Below are positions 38,076 to 49,682 of a stretch of 64,000 nucleotides of DNA, piece after piece. Location: assembly GCF_015832195.1 (NCBI RefSeq), contig NC_052021.1, positions 25,092,286-25,156,285 on the forward strand, written 5' to 3'. The stretch's first letter is position 1. Each line of letters starts with the position of its first letter. The notes below the pieces were generated by a model, which was not told the DNA's origin, did no database searches, and worked only from the letters and a program-made list of their open reading frames with translations. The DNA is from Motacilla alba alba. Lineage: Eukaryota > Chordata > Aves > Passeriformes > Motacillidae. The position numbers and the translations under genes are program-made.

Positions 38076-41000
38076 GTTTGGAAAAGTCTGTATATATGTG
38101 CACCTTGTTACACTGTTTGTTGAGCATGAACCCCCATCAAGTTCTGGGAACAAAAGCTCTTCTATGGGATCAGTGCTTTTTGCTTTGAACATAAAGGCTT
38201 CTGCTCTTTAAGTAACAGCAGGAGTCCATTATTTTGCAGCAGTATTTTTATCCTACTTAACAGCGCATGTTTCTGATCATGCTTGAAATGTCATTTTAGC
38301 TGCCTTTGGTGGGGTGTCTGGTGTGTGATGTGAAGGGACAAGGCTGTGGCTGTGGTTTGGTTCCCTGTGTCAGACACCGGGGCATTCAGGGGCCCTGCAG
38401 GTTGAGGGCGTGTGGGAAGGAAAGCCAGAGCTTGTGTTACCAGCTGAAGGAGCTGGCCCAAAGTGGTCAGGAGGTCCCTGGATTTTGCCAGGGCTTCACA
38501 TTTCATGCCATGGAGTTCTCTGAAGTTTTCCTGTATGGAGCAAGCTGCAGCACTTACCCCATTTCCCCAGTACTCTCATTGTTTTCTGATGCCTAAACAC
38601 ACTCTAGAGCAACGGTTCTGCCCTTGTGCATTAGTGGAGACTTCTCTTGTCACCTCGAGCTCTCAGATTTGAGCAGCTGGTAGTTCACACTCAAGATTAC
38701 AATTACAATTTTTTGCAAATTAATGTTGTGTTTTGGGTTGGGGTTTCTTTTTGCCAGTTCATAGCAACTAAGTGTTCTCATTTTATGAGGACTATCTTTA
38801 TAGAAAATGGCTTTTTCTATCTTTCCTTATATGATAGTCGCTTAAATCTCAGTTGTGCTTCCCTCTGCCCACAAAAAAAACTTAATACAAAATTTTCTGT
38901 TTAGATCCCCAACAGATAAATAATCATGGGTGTTGCCACCATCTACGAGTTTGTCTTCTGCAATGGTGCAGTGTCAATTGTCATAGACAGATTGGGCATT
39001 TTCTACAGGTTAAAGAGAGGGTATCTGAATCTATTCTCCTAGTGGGTGGCTCTGAAGGCGAACATTGTCTCCTTGAACTGAGACTTTGCAATTAATTTTT
39101 TTTTCCTAACATTTAATTGTCAAACTAAGCTATGCTGGATTTTCCTACATCAATTATTTCCAGTCACATTTAACTGGGAAAAGAACTTTTTCTTGGGTCA
39201 CTGACTCAGTTGAGTTTCTGTATTTACTTGCATATTTTGGGTGTCTCTGTGTAATATTTTCAAATTTGTGTACATCTGGAAACCTTTACCAAAGGTCATT
39301 CCTATGTTTATCAAAGTTCACTGTGTATTTTTTTATTTCACTGAGATGTCAGGGATTTATGTCCTCCATTGAAAAAACATATTTTAATTTTGGCTTGGAA
39401 ATCTCACTGCACAAATCAAAATCAATTCCAGCTTCTGTAACAGTTGGCCAATGTAGGCATAAAATGGCATATGAAGTGGGAGAATACTGACTAAAGAAAA
39501 CTAATGATGTTATCTCCTTGTAAAATACTCTGATGTGCTTTTCAAAGTGGGGTGATATTGGCTGGGGTGGAAACAAATTTTCAAAATATTTTTTCTCTCA
39601 CTTTTCCTTATTTCCTGCTTAAAAAGAAAAACACTAAGGAAGCTGAGAAAAAGGGATGATTCTCAAGGAAAATACTGTCTTTTTATTTCAAAACAGTATA
39701 TTCCTTCCAGAGCCTGAGAATTACACATGCTTTAGAAGCATATTACACTTCCCAGAATTTTTGACCAACACTGAAAATATGTTTTCGTTGCCTTGTTTGG
39801 CAGAGGAACTAAAAATGTCTTCCTCAAAGTGCTCTGATGCAAAGAGCAGTGTGAGGAACCAAGGCAAGAATCACTTGCTTTTCTTTTCCAAAATATGATG
39901 GGGTTTGATGTTTTTTTCTTCTTTTTTTCCTTCTTTTTCTTCTGAACAGAGGGTTGAAGTGGGCTAAACCCACTTCTGTTGTTAGCAAAAGTTTCTAGGT
40001 TATTTCTCTGCATTTCCATCCTGCTGAGTATGACTTTACTGATCTTCTCTGGAACTGTGAGCAGGGACTCTCTCCTGTCACTGCTTCCCTTGTTTTCAAG
40101 GTATTCATATCAGTCTACACCACTGTATAGGATTCAATGTTGATTATGGAAAAGTGCTGTATGAGCAGGGTGAATACATTTTTTGTTTTGGGCAAAGGTC
40201 TTTGTTTTCCTTCTGTACAGAGGGCACTTTCAAATACAGTACATGCTTCCATGCAGATACATTTTTATTTGACAGTTCTACCCTCACCTGTTCATAGCAG
40301 ACTTCACCCTCTGATTCTTATTTATTTGGGTTGCAGAGATGAAGAAAAGGAAGGGGCTGTGTCATCCTATCTATGGCTGAGTGATGGATTAAGAGGGGTT
40401 ATTCTTTCTGCTTTGACTGTTTTGGATATAAAGGAGACGATTCACTTTGAATTGGCTTCCCCTTGAGACAAGGTAGAGAAAGAGCAGGAGCTGTAACATC
40501 TTCCTGCAGTCCCAGGAGCCGGTGAAGTATGCAAGAGTGAGAACGTCTGTTCCAAGACCAGGTAGTAAATTCAGTATTACCAGACTGGATGCATTTAGGG
40601 AATCACTTTGACAGTTCATTCCTTGCTCTTTTCCTGGGGTGATGCACAGACTTGTATTCTCCTTAGTCATGGTGGATTTCAGTTCAGTTCATCACCAAGT
40701 CAAATAATAAAAAAGTGACAGCTCACAGGAGTCTTTAGCATCCAAATCACTTTTTTGAGAATAAATCCTGTTGATGTCTTCTCAAGAAAAAAAGATTTGA
40801 AACAGATTAAATGTCCTGGGAAATTTTTTGCAAAATACTGTTTGATCTTCCTCTGAGTTAGACTGGGGCTGTTAGAAAACTTGTGTGTTGTGCAAAGGAC
40901 TGTTTTTCCTTCCTCAGAACTGTTGCTGTCATTTCACAGTGAGTAGGAAACTTGCAACTTGTATGATTTAGATATCACTTATTATTAGGTGAAAGGATTT

Positions 41001-41165
41001 TGTTTTGTCTTTTTGGTTTTGGATTCATGCTGCTATAGAAGCTCTCATATTCTTACCAAAGGTAAGAAAGGTACCAAGGCTCTGTTGTGATCAGAGCTCT
41101 TTTCTGGCCTTCAGATGTAGCAGGAAGATGTTATCCAGGCATTTAAAAGAAAAAACGATTTCAAA

Positions 41166-41167
<2 letters not shown>
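38076..41167. other. Unique noncoding DNA, no gene seen
   Basis: No recognised repeat apart from a C/T-rich low-complexity tract at about 39904-39944. Frames of 93-109 codons (38306-38596, 39732-40019, 40137-40466, 40389-40670) have no domain signature and overlap each other in opposite strands. Confidence 0.55.
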
Positions 41168-41200
<33 letters not shown>

Positions 41201-41252
41201 TGTGTGTGTGTATGTATATATATATATGTGTATGTATGTGTGTGTGTGTATA
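41168..41252. repeat. Compound microsatellite (TA)n (TG)n with TATG interruptions
   Basis: About fourteen TA units (41169-41197), a TG run (41200-41210), a TATGTA/TA block (41211-41227) and mixed TATG/TG units to about 41250. Alternating purine-pyrimidine sequence of this kind can form Z-DNA or cruciforms. Frames here (YIYIYIYICVCVC) are artefacts. Confidence 0.97.
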
Positions 41253-43685
41253 AATATTATTATTTTTGCTCTGAAAGTACATGGATTGACAGTAAATATT
41301 TATTGTTCTGTTCTTCCACTTTGTGTACATACAAATAATTCATGTTATTATCAATTGATATATGCTTATATTCAAAAAAGAGGAGATTCCCAAGGAAAGT
41401 AATATAATTTCTCAGGTTTTCATTGAACTTCAAGGTGGTTTTTTTAATAAGATGGATATATTTGCTTAGCATGTGTTCCCTAAGAGGTCTGAGTAATTGA
41501 GTCATTTCTCACTGCTGTAGTCTCAGATCACTGTTTCTGAAATTGCTGAAAACAGGACTTTCTATCTTGAATGTCTGAGAAGGAATAAGCCGTGAGAGTA
41601 CTGGAGTCATTATCAGTCCAGAGGAGGTCCACAGCTCTGCTCAGAAAAGGGCAGCAGGTATTAAAAGCAACCTTTTCATATTCAGGAAATAGTGCAAGAA
41701 CACTTTCCATAAGGGGAACTATTGTTTCTGCTATACACTTTCCCCCCACTGCCTGGGGTACCTGGCGGGCCCTCGGCACTCACTGTACCTATACCCTTTA
41801 TGTGCCTGAAGTGAAAAATCACTTAGAGACAACCCACTGGAGAGGTACATATTGATCTTTTGGTCGTTTTCAACAGCTTTGTTTTGCTTTTGCCAGTAAA
41901 ACTTTCCATGCTGGTGCAATGAAGACCTGAATGCATGGATAGTTTATAAAGCCATACCTAATTCTGACTTGACTGATCAAATGTAGGATAAAGAGTGATG
42001 CAGCACTTTGCTGTCCTGCTATTCCCTCTGCATCTCCAGAAATTCCTTGTTGGGTAAAAGGAGAGCTGCATACATTACTTCTCCTGTAATGTTATAGATC
42101 TTCCAACATAAATAACTCTCATGAAAATATCTGAAGGAGTGTATGAAAGACAAATGTTCCAGTGTGAACAAAAGAAGAGCAAACTGACATCTCTAAACTG
42201 CCATAATTTGGGCTGGAGCTTTTTATTAACTTCTCCTAAACACTTTGGCTTTTCTGATTATAGTTTCATAGTATTTTTCACAGACCTACCCTTGATAAGT
42301 TGATGAAGTCTCAAAGCAGTAATCAAAGGCAATAAAGCTGAGTGAAAAACAGGCTGTCTTAAATGCATTAGGTTTTGTTTATTAATTAATGAGCACCACA
42401 AAAAGAACTACAAAACAGCCTGTGAAAGGTAAATGGATTTATGCTTGAGTCAGAAATAGCTGAAAGACAGTTTACCCCAGTAGAAAAAGTCTCCTTTTAA
42501 TATATAACTAATCCTTTGAAAAAAACTGGAAGAACTTTTCATAAAAAGAGATGAAAATTGCTGAGATTTGAATTGCAAATATTTGCGGCAACCACTGTTT
42601 TCCCAAAATATGTGTTAAGGTGGTTTCAAATTTTGACTGTTCCTATTTATTTCCACGTATGATAGATCAGCCTACCCCCTCTTCCTACTAAGTATAAACC
42701 ATGCAAAATGTGTTTTTTTTACAAAACCTGTATATTTGACTGTCCTAAACCATTGAGATTAGAACCCCTAAGGGGTGTGGTTGCCAAAACTCAGAAAATT
42801 AGAATGAGCTCATGGTAGCCAGGAAGAAAAGACATCTGTAAAATATTTTGCAGAACTAACGATACTTTATTTGTTCTCACATAATCCCCTTTTGTCACAA
42901 TTCACATTTATTATACCTGTTCCATTTATCTACAAATAAAACTCAACAGGCTGCTGTTCTGCTGCTGGATTTTTTATTTTTCTTTTTGCCAGTGGGCTAG
43001 AGATGTCTGATTTTACTTCTATCTGAATCCAGCAATTTTAGTCATGTTATATTCAAGGGATCACATCTTTATTTTTGTGATAAATGAATAAGATTGTCTG
43101 GTTGCCTTGATTAAATAAGCTACGTGACATGGGAGCTGAAGTGAGCTTGATACATCCAGTTCTATTTTGTCAAAGTCAAGGGGCAGTACTGAAACAAGTG
43201 GGAGATATTAATTTAATTAATACCTTACTGAGGGACAGGTAATTGATTATCTGTGTTATTTTGGCTACTGCTGTTCACAGCCCAATGGTATTAAACAACC
43301 AGAAATTCAGGTTAAAAGGGCTGTAACCCTCAAGAACAAGGCTCACTGGGGTAGGAACTGGTATTCCAGAGGGGTAGCAGGAGTGTGGACAGACAGCCCA
43401 GTGGTCAAGCGTCTTTATGAGCATTTTGTTTTAGAGCAGAAAGGGGTTTTGGGGAAGTGACTTCTCTACCTTGGAAGCAATATTGAACCAGGAAGACAGC
43501 AGGGACCAACAGCAACTTCTAGTCCATCTCTAGGCCAGTAGCCACTAAATTTTACCAAACTTGAATCCTTAGGGAGAAGGGGAGGTACCAAGGATACATG
43601 GGTCCTGTGAAGACAAAGGTTAGAACAGTGATCTGCAAGGTGGAGAGGGGCTGTGATCTCAACGCAGGCTGGTTTTACTCCACAG
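41253..43685. other. Unique noncoding DNA, no gene seen
   Basis: AT-rich with no recognised repeat. The minus frame at 41528-41779 (83 codons) has a fairly protein-like composition but no domain I recognise and no supporting splice context, so it is not called. A 17-nt odd palindrome (tattaatt-t-aattaata) lies near 43207. Confidence 0.5.
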
Positions 43686-43825
43686 GCTGGATTTATGCAG
43701 TGAGCATTCTGCTAATGGCTTCCCATTACCTGGCCATTTACAGCTCTTGTGACAGGAAATCTTCATTTTCCATACTGAAGAAAATGTCCACAAACCATTC
43801 AGATAATGACCAAAGGAACAAGTAA
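43686..43825 (+). other. Possible terminal coding exon, unconfirmed
   Basis: After a plausible acceptor ('ggttttactccacag', ending at 43685) an open frame runs to TAA at 43823-43825. It encodes a hydrophobic run WIYAVSILLMASHYLAIY followed by a polar, basic tail (SSCDRKSSFSILKKM... ending NDQRNK). That layout resembles a single membrane span with a short cytoplasmic C-terminus. An AATAAA lies about 375 bp downstream at 44199-44204. I recognise no family, the upstream part of the frame is unremarkable, and no partner exon is identified. Chance is the default explanation. Confidence 0.15.
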
Positions 43826-45631
43826 AAATTTGTCAGCAATTTAAGTGTTTGCTCAGTGTTAATATCAGGAGCAGTAAAGTCTCTTTTATTTATGTTGCAA
43901 TGCTAATCCAGCTTCCCAGCCTATGTAGTAATTATATGTTTCTTACAACTAAGTCTATTACATGATTGCATTTAAATCATAAAGTTAAATCCAAAGCAAC
44001 TGTATTTAACCTATAACAAGATGCAATTAACAATATAAATAGTCCTGTAACAAATGGGCAACAATTACTTCTCTGAATGAACAGATTTTTTGGGTACTGA
44101 GAAAATGTAATTTTAAATGCATTATCATTTTATTGTTATGCCCTTAATTTTTGTGAAATTTGAAAAGTCAAGTCTGGGAGAAATGGATGTGAATATTAAA
44201 TAAAGTCCTGTTCTCAATGACAGTGCAGCAGCTTTTGGACTCCTGCTCCAGATTTTCTCTGCTCCTTTCAGTTTACCTGTGCTATGCTTGAATCAGCTGA
44301 GCCCTAATCTAGTGAAAACAGAAAATGTCCTCAGCTCTTTGTCACAGATCTTCTAGCTCACTGCTAATTTTCCATTAAAGGTAGCAATACAGCTACTCCT
44401 CAGCATGAAGTGATTTTCAGACCTACTTGACTTAAATTGGTATTTATTTAAGGAAGATGAAACCTACTGGTAATTCATCTTCTGAGTGTAATTGGTAATC
44501 TGCTACTGTATCCCAGCTATGGAGTTAAAATAGTTTTAGTTGTTATTTTTTATCTACTACCCTCAGGAACCAAATTAGATGGCTAATAGACTGGTCAAAA
44601 TAACAGAAAATTTGTTCGTAATTGCTTAATCAGATTTAAGTCAGCATGTTTGAACCCAAATAAGCAATTGAGAAGTTATTTAAATGTTATATTATTATCT
44701 AATAATATCAAGAAGCACAGCCTCCTCGTTTTTTAGAGAGAGGAGGTATATAATAGATTCATTGTACAAATACTTGTTTATGAAACTATCTGACTGCACA
44801 ATTGTAATTTCTCTGTTACAAGACCACTCATATTTAGGGACACATTCACTGCCATTAGAAACATATTAGAGCAATTAAAGTCTGGTGGGGTTTTTTATTG
44901 TTTCTTGGCAAATGCAAGAATGTTGTTAATGTGTGAAGTGGTATAGACCTAATTCTGTTAAATTTGTGTTATAAAAAAAAATTAGTTTCTCTCTAATTGC
45001 CTTATTTTCAACTCAATATCTGCTTGCCAGGGTTAACACTTTTCCTTATTCAAATCAGCTACCAAGAATATTTTCTCCCTAAGCTTTTTTAATCCTTTAG
45101 TCCTCAAATATAAATGCAGTCACTGATAATGGGAAATGTAGATTTCTACCATGCATAATGGCCAGACTGAAGCTGCTTGCTTGGCAAAGGAACATTGAGT
45201 TAAGGGAATTGGTGTTAACAGTCAAATATCAACAGTTAAAAGCATTCCCATTAGGGGCTAAAAATGATTGACAGAGAGATGGAGCTACCAAGTGTTTACT
45301 GGAATGTGTGAAGGTTTATTAATATTGGCACAGGGATGGTCCTATTTGTCTAGACAGTTAGAAAATCTAGTGTGTCTGGACTGTGATTTGTGGCAACCTT
45401 TCCCCTTTGTAAACTGTATTTTGTTCTCAGTGATAGACATGGCCCCGAGTTCAGTGCAATATTGGCCTGGAGCTTCAATTGTCTTTGATTGAAACCTGCT
45501 AGTCACAAATAATGGTGTAAAACCATTGCCTTTTTTAAATTCCCTTTGAGCTGGGGATCTGGAGTTGGGTTTCAGATATCTGCAGAAAAAAAAAACCATT
45601 ACTTTTCTGATAGTATCATTTTATTTTAGAA

Positions 45632-45633
<2 letters not shown>
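43826..45633. other. Unique noncoding AT-rich DNA, no gene seen
   Basis: The interval 43840-44170 holds many TAAT/ATTA and ATGCAT-like cores in otherwise complex sequence and is a candidate conserved noncoding block. No repeat family or coding frame supported. Confidence 0.55.

Positions 45634-45664
<31 letters not shown>
45634..45664. repeat. Poly-T run, 31 nt
   Basis: Thirty-one consecutive T. It is the longest homopolymer in the window. On the minus strand it would be a poly-A tail, but the sequence 3' of it shows no gene or processed pseudogene that I recognise. Prone to length error in assembly. Confidence 0.95.
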
Positions 45665-45669
<5 letters not shown>

Positions 45670-46594
45670 GGATGCCTGGGATTGCAGTGTCTGGAAGAAA
45701 GGGACATAATACCTGAAGGAAGAGCGTTTCCTAAATTACTGCATAATTCTTTGTGTCCTGGGCACAGTTATTTCTTTTCTACAATGTCATAAAATGGTTA
45801 ATAAATACAGAATGCAGAAAAAGGCCAAAGCCCCTGGTTCTTTGCCATTCACCTTCTTACTTTCTTTAAATTCTGTGGGCATCCTCTTGATAGTCTTTAC
45901 CAGCAAATTGCTGCTTTCAAAACATCTCTACACCAAAAGACTACAAACATATACTCTCACTTGCTATGTAGGTATTTAATGTTTTTCCTCTTTTCTAAGT
46001 CACACAAGTTTTTTTCCAACTTAAATATAGTATCTATGATTGATGATTGTATTGCCAGTGCCTATTAAAGCCATAATGTCACAACAATTTTGTCACGGAC
46101 CGGTGCGGCTCACTTGACAGTAAACCTTGGGCTGTGGAAAACTGTCGTGTAGATGTAAGCCTGGCTTGCAGACAGCTCAGGGGGGATGGCTCAGTTATGG
46201 AGCAATGCAGCCATAGTCTGGGATGTGTGCCACAAAATAAGTCACAGCCTCAAATAATGGGGCTGTGCCCTGTGCCTGTTGATTTCTCCTTTGCAATCCA
46301 CATGGAGATATGTAGCAACATTGAGCAGAAAAACAAGCGGTGATTTTTCAGGAGGTAAATGGGACAATTTCAGAGCTGCGGAATATCCATTCCCTGCCTT
46401 ACCTTTGCTATACTCAGGTGGGACAAAGAAGATTTTACCAGGTACCCTATGCTATGGTATTGATTTGAAACCAACCAAAAAACTCTGACAACATACATAG
46501 AAACAACCCAACCTGTAGATGATTCAACACATGCATTTCTTTAAATAGTAAAAGGACCTAATCTTCAGGGGTTTTTTGTTTGATTGATTGGCTT
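45665..46594. other. Unique noncoding DNA with a small CpG cluster
   Basis: No repeat family recognised. At 46096-46107 three CpG dinucleotides occur within 12 bases (cggaccggtgcgg), unusual in this CpG-poor region. A 69-codon frame at 46134-46343 is unrecognised. Confidence 0.5.
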
Positions 46595-47100
46595 TTCATT
46601 CCTGGAAACAGCTCCGGGGTCCCCACCACAGGCCAGACATGGACGTGGTGGAGTGAGTTCAGGGGAAAGCCACAAAGATTATTAGAGGAATGGAACACCT
46701 CTCCTGTGAGGAAACGCTGAGAGAGTTGGGGTTGTTCAGCCTGGAGAAGGCTCAAGGGAAATCATATTGTGGCCTTTCAGTACCTGAAGGAAGCTTATAA
46801 TAGAGCTGGAGAGGGACTTTTGTCAAGGGTGTGTAATTGATAGCACAAGGGGTAATGGCTTTAAACTGAAGGAGAGTGTGCTGAGATTGGATATAAGGGA
46901 GAATTTTTTTACTGTGGGGATAGTGAAGAACTGAAAAAAAAGTGGCCCAGAGAAGCTGTGGATGCCCCATCCCTGGAAGTGTTCAAGGCCAGGCTGGATG
47001 GTCTCCGAGTACCTGGTTTACTGGGAAGTGTCCCTGCCTATAGCAGGCATTTGGAACTAGATAAAGTCCCTTCCAACTAAAACTGTTCCATGACTCTATA
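46595..47100 (+). mobile_element. CR1 LINE, about 500 bp of the 3' region, a different subfamily from the 12.7 kb copy
   Basis: Landmarks: 'agctccggggtccccaccac', 'ggaatggaacacctctcctg', 'gagagagttggggttgttca', 'gcctggagaaggctc', 'tgtggcctttcagtacctga', 'gcacaaggggtaatggcttt', 'ctgagattggatataaggga', 'atgccccatccctggaagtg', 'ttcaaggccaggctggatgg', and the end 'aaagtcccttccaacta' with 'tccatgactctat'. The ATAAGGGAGAA block and the 'gatgccccatccctgg' step mark a different CR1 subfamily from 12735-13347. Decayed and 5'-truncated, with no intact reverse-transcriptase frame. Minus frames at 46558-46970 are shadows. Confidence 0.93.
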
Positions 47101-49477
47101 AAATACATATGAAAAACTGATGATTTTGGCTGGTTTCTTGGTTTCCTTTTTGGTTTTTTTTTTTCCTTTTCTTTTCAGAATGTTTTTTAGTGCAAATAAA
47201 TAGAATTTCCTCTTAAACACAAAATCAGGTTCCAGGAAAATGGCTGTTTTCTGGCCGATTCTCTATTCCCACAGAAGTGGACCCTTTCACTTGCTGGAAA
47301 CATTTTCAGTTGCTGTATTTCAGTCAGCCCTACTCACCAGTTTTCCCAGCATGCAAAGACAGGAGAGGGCTCTTGTGCCCTTGAGAGGCTTCAGCTTAGG
47401 AGAGACCTTGCATCACGATGAGTTTCCTTTGCTGTAACAAAAGCTGCAAGTGTTAAGGATCAGGGAGATTTTACAAATGGCCCCTTCATTACAGCCTCCA
47501 TTCTTTGAATGACACCTGGTAACACATTGTGCTTTTGCAATTTTGCTGTCAAAATGGATGGTGTTTTATGGCTGGTACATCTCATAGAAATAGATTGCAC
47601 AGCTCGCTGAAGAAGCATTAGTCAACAAAATGCACTCTGGCACTTGGTGTAGTGACTGCAATTATTTGACTGGTGGCCAGCCTAGGTAGCTCTTGGGAGC
47701 CATAAATAGTATTTAGAGGTTGCTGTAAAAGCTTTTTAATTTGTTACACCAGAGTTCATTTACATTGTACACCATATGTCATAGCAAAAGCACCCTCTCT
47801 TTGTAGAACATTATGCACAAAACAATATGTTATAAACACAACTTTTTAATGGCCTCCAGAGTAGCTGTAGATAGCTCATCCAGGAGGCTGCCTAAAGATG
47901 GATCTGTTACGTGGCTGGAAATCTGAGGTCACTTTGTTTTAGCTAATGAAATGAGGCAAGATTCACTCTGCATTTCAGATGAGAACATGGCCCACTAGCA
48001 GTTTAATCGCAATAATGTGAAGTCATTCATTGCAGATTAATGCAGGAGTTCTTACTATAATTGGAGGATGCCACCTCTGGAAGCAGAGAAGGACCTTGGT
48101 TTTGAAGGGAGGGGGTCTCTGGATGCACCTGAACCCACTGCTGCGCAGCTGATGTGAAACAAGACATGCAGCCCCAGCAGTGTGCTGGGGAGAGCTTGCA
48201 GCCCATGCAGGGTAACCAGCTGCTGTCCAAGGCTACATGAATGTACTCTGATTTTGTCACTTCAGTTCATGAAACTCAAATGGGGAGAAGGGCAAAAAGC
48301 GACTACCAAAGAAAGGAGCATGTGTTTGCAGGAGAAGATGAAAAAAGCTCAGCTGCCTTAGCAGTTGAAGGCTGCAAATTGAAGGGTGAGAGAAGATAGG
48401 ATTATTCTAAATAATTGCATTGGAGAGGATTAAGCATGAGGGAGGAAGAACTTTATAAACTGAAGGACAATGATGGTAGGGAAAAGAAAGGGTTAGGCAA
48501 TGTACATTAGCAAGCTTAGTCCAGCAATTGGATGATGATTAACCTTTAAAGGAATAATTTCCTCCAAGATGCTGATTACGTGAATGAGATGGTAAATGGA
48601 AAATATGCACTAACCTGATAAACACAGGTAGCATAGTAATGTTCAACATCTAAAACAACCAGGAAACAGAAACAGACCTTTTCTTTATAGTCTAAATTCA
48701 GATTTTTTCCCTTTTAAATTTTTTTTCCTTTTTTGATTCTCTGGCAAAGGAAATATCAGCTCACCAAGAAATTCTGGACTAATTAGGATCTATTTCCTGT
48801 CTGCATCATCTCAAGCCAATGGAGGAAAGAAATTATTGGAGATTTTGCTCTGAAAATTTGATATCAATCAGTTTTCTCTTTTAGGATTGCTTTGAGCTTT
48901 TTTTTTTTTTTCCTCTTTCTCTCTTCTAGTTATTTCTGGCTTTTACTGGCTGAAAATAATCTATTTTTATGTATTGGTGCCTATGTTTAGTTGGGTGGTT
49001 ACTGTAATGTTAATAAACACCCTTTTTATTAATAAGCATCTCTCAGTATGTTTCTGTATATTTGTATTTGGCCCCATCTCTACTCAAAAAACTCTTATTC
49101 TCAAGTCAGCTTGATTTTCAGAAGATTGGTAACTTTCTGAAGCACTTATGGTAGAAAGAAATCTTTTTCTTTTAAATCAGTCTTTCTTTCTTAGTGTAAT
49201 TATGCTCTGGCCTTTGTTGCTGGCAGAATTATCCTGTTTGGTCCTGCCAAATAAGATATCAGAGGACTAAAAAAAGAAAATTATATGCAGTTTACATGGA
49301 ATCACATCCTTCCATGAGCTTCAGTGGTTTTGAGGTTATTGCACACTAATTGCAATCAGACTCATAAAACATGTAAACACAGTATATGTCTCAGAGAAAC
49401 CAAAAAAGCTGCTTCTCGAGACATCTCACTGTGTCAGGATGTGTATTCTGATCTCAACGACTTTCTTTGTGTTTTAG
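47101..49477. other. Unique noncoding DNA; candidate conserved block 47450-48050
   Basis: T-rich low complexity at about 47128-47185 and a T/C-rich patch at 48897-48930. Between 47450 and 48050 the sequence is complex, of mixed composition and free of repeats, with TAAT/ATTA cores, and looks like deeply conserved noncoding DNA; this cannot be shown without alignment. An inverted repeat (ttaataaa/tttattaa) sits at 49010-49032. No gene supported. Confidence 0.5.
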
Positions 49478-49648
49478 CCTTCCTGCTACTTGCATTCTTC
49501 TACGAAATTATGAGAATATCATTCTTATTTGCTATCTGTGGCACTGGGCAGTATCTCCATGGGAACAGAACTGGATAACATCACTGGAGAAGCTTATATG
49601 GCTTCATGCTTGTATGTCTTGCCACCAAACCTCTTGCTACCTCCTGAG
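49478..49648 (+). other. Possible exon-like segment (171 nt), unconfirmed
   Basis: Acceptor 'ctttctttgtgttttag' ends at 49477 and the segment ends at CTGAG|gtgagg (49648/49649), a good donor. The length is 57 codons' worth and one of three frames is open throughout (starting LPATCILLRNYENIILICYL, Trp-rich afterwards). The peptide is unrecognised. A poly-A-rich tract begins six bases past the donor, so intron function would be unusual. Most likely a chance pseudo-exon. Confidence 0.12.
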
Positions 49649-49654
49649 GTGAGG

Positions 49655-49682
49655 AAAAAAAAAAAAAAAGGAAAAAAAAAAA
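49655..49682. repeat. Poly-A tract with GG interruption
   Basis: Runs of about 15 and 11 A separated by GG. No retroposed gene or SINE body recognised directly upstream. Confidence 0.9.
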
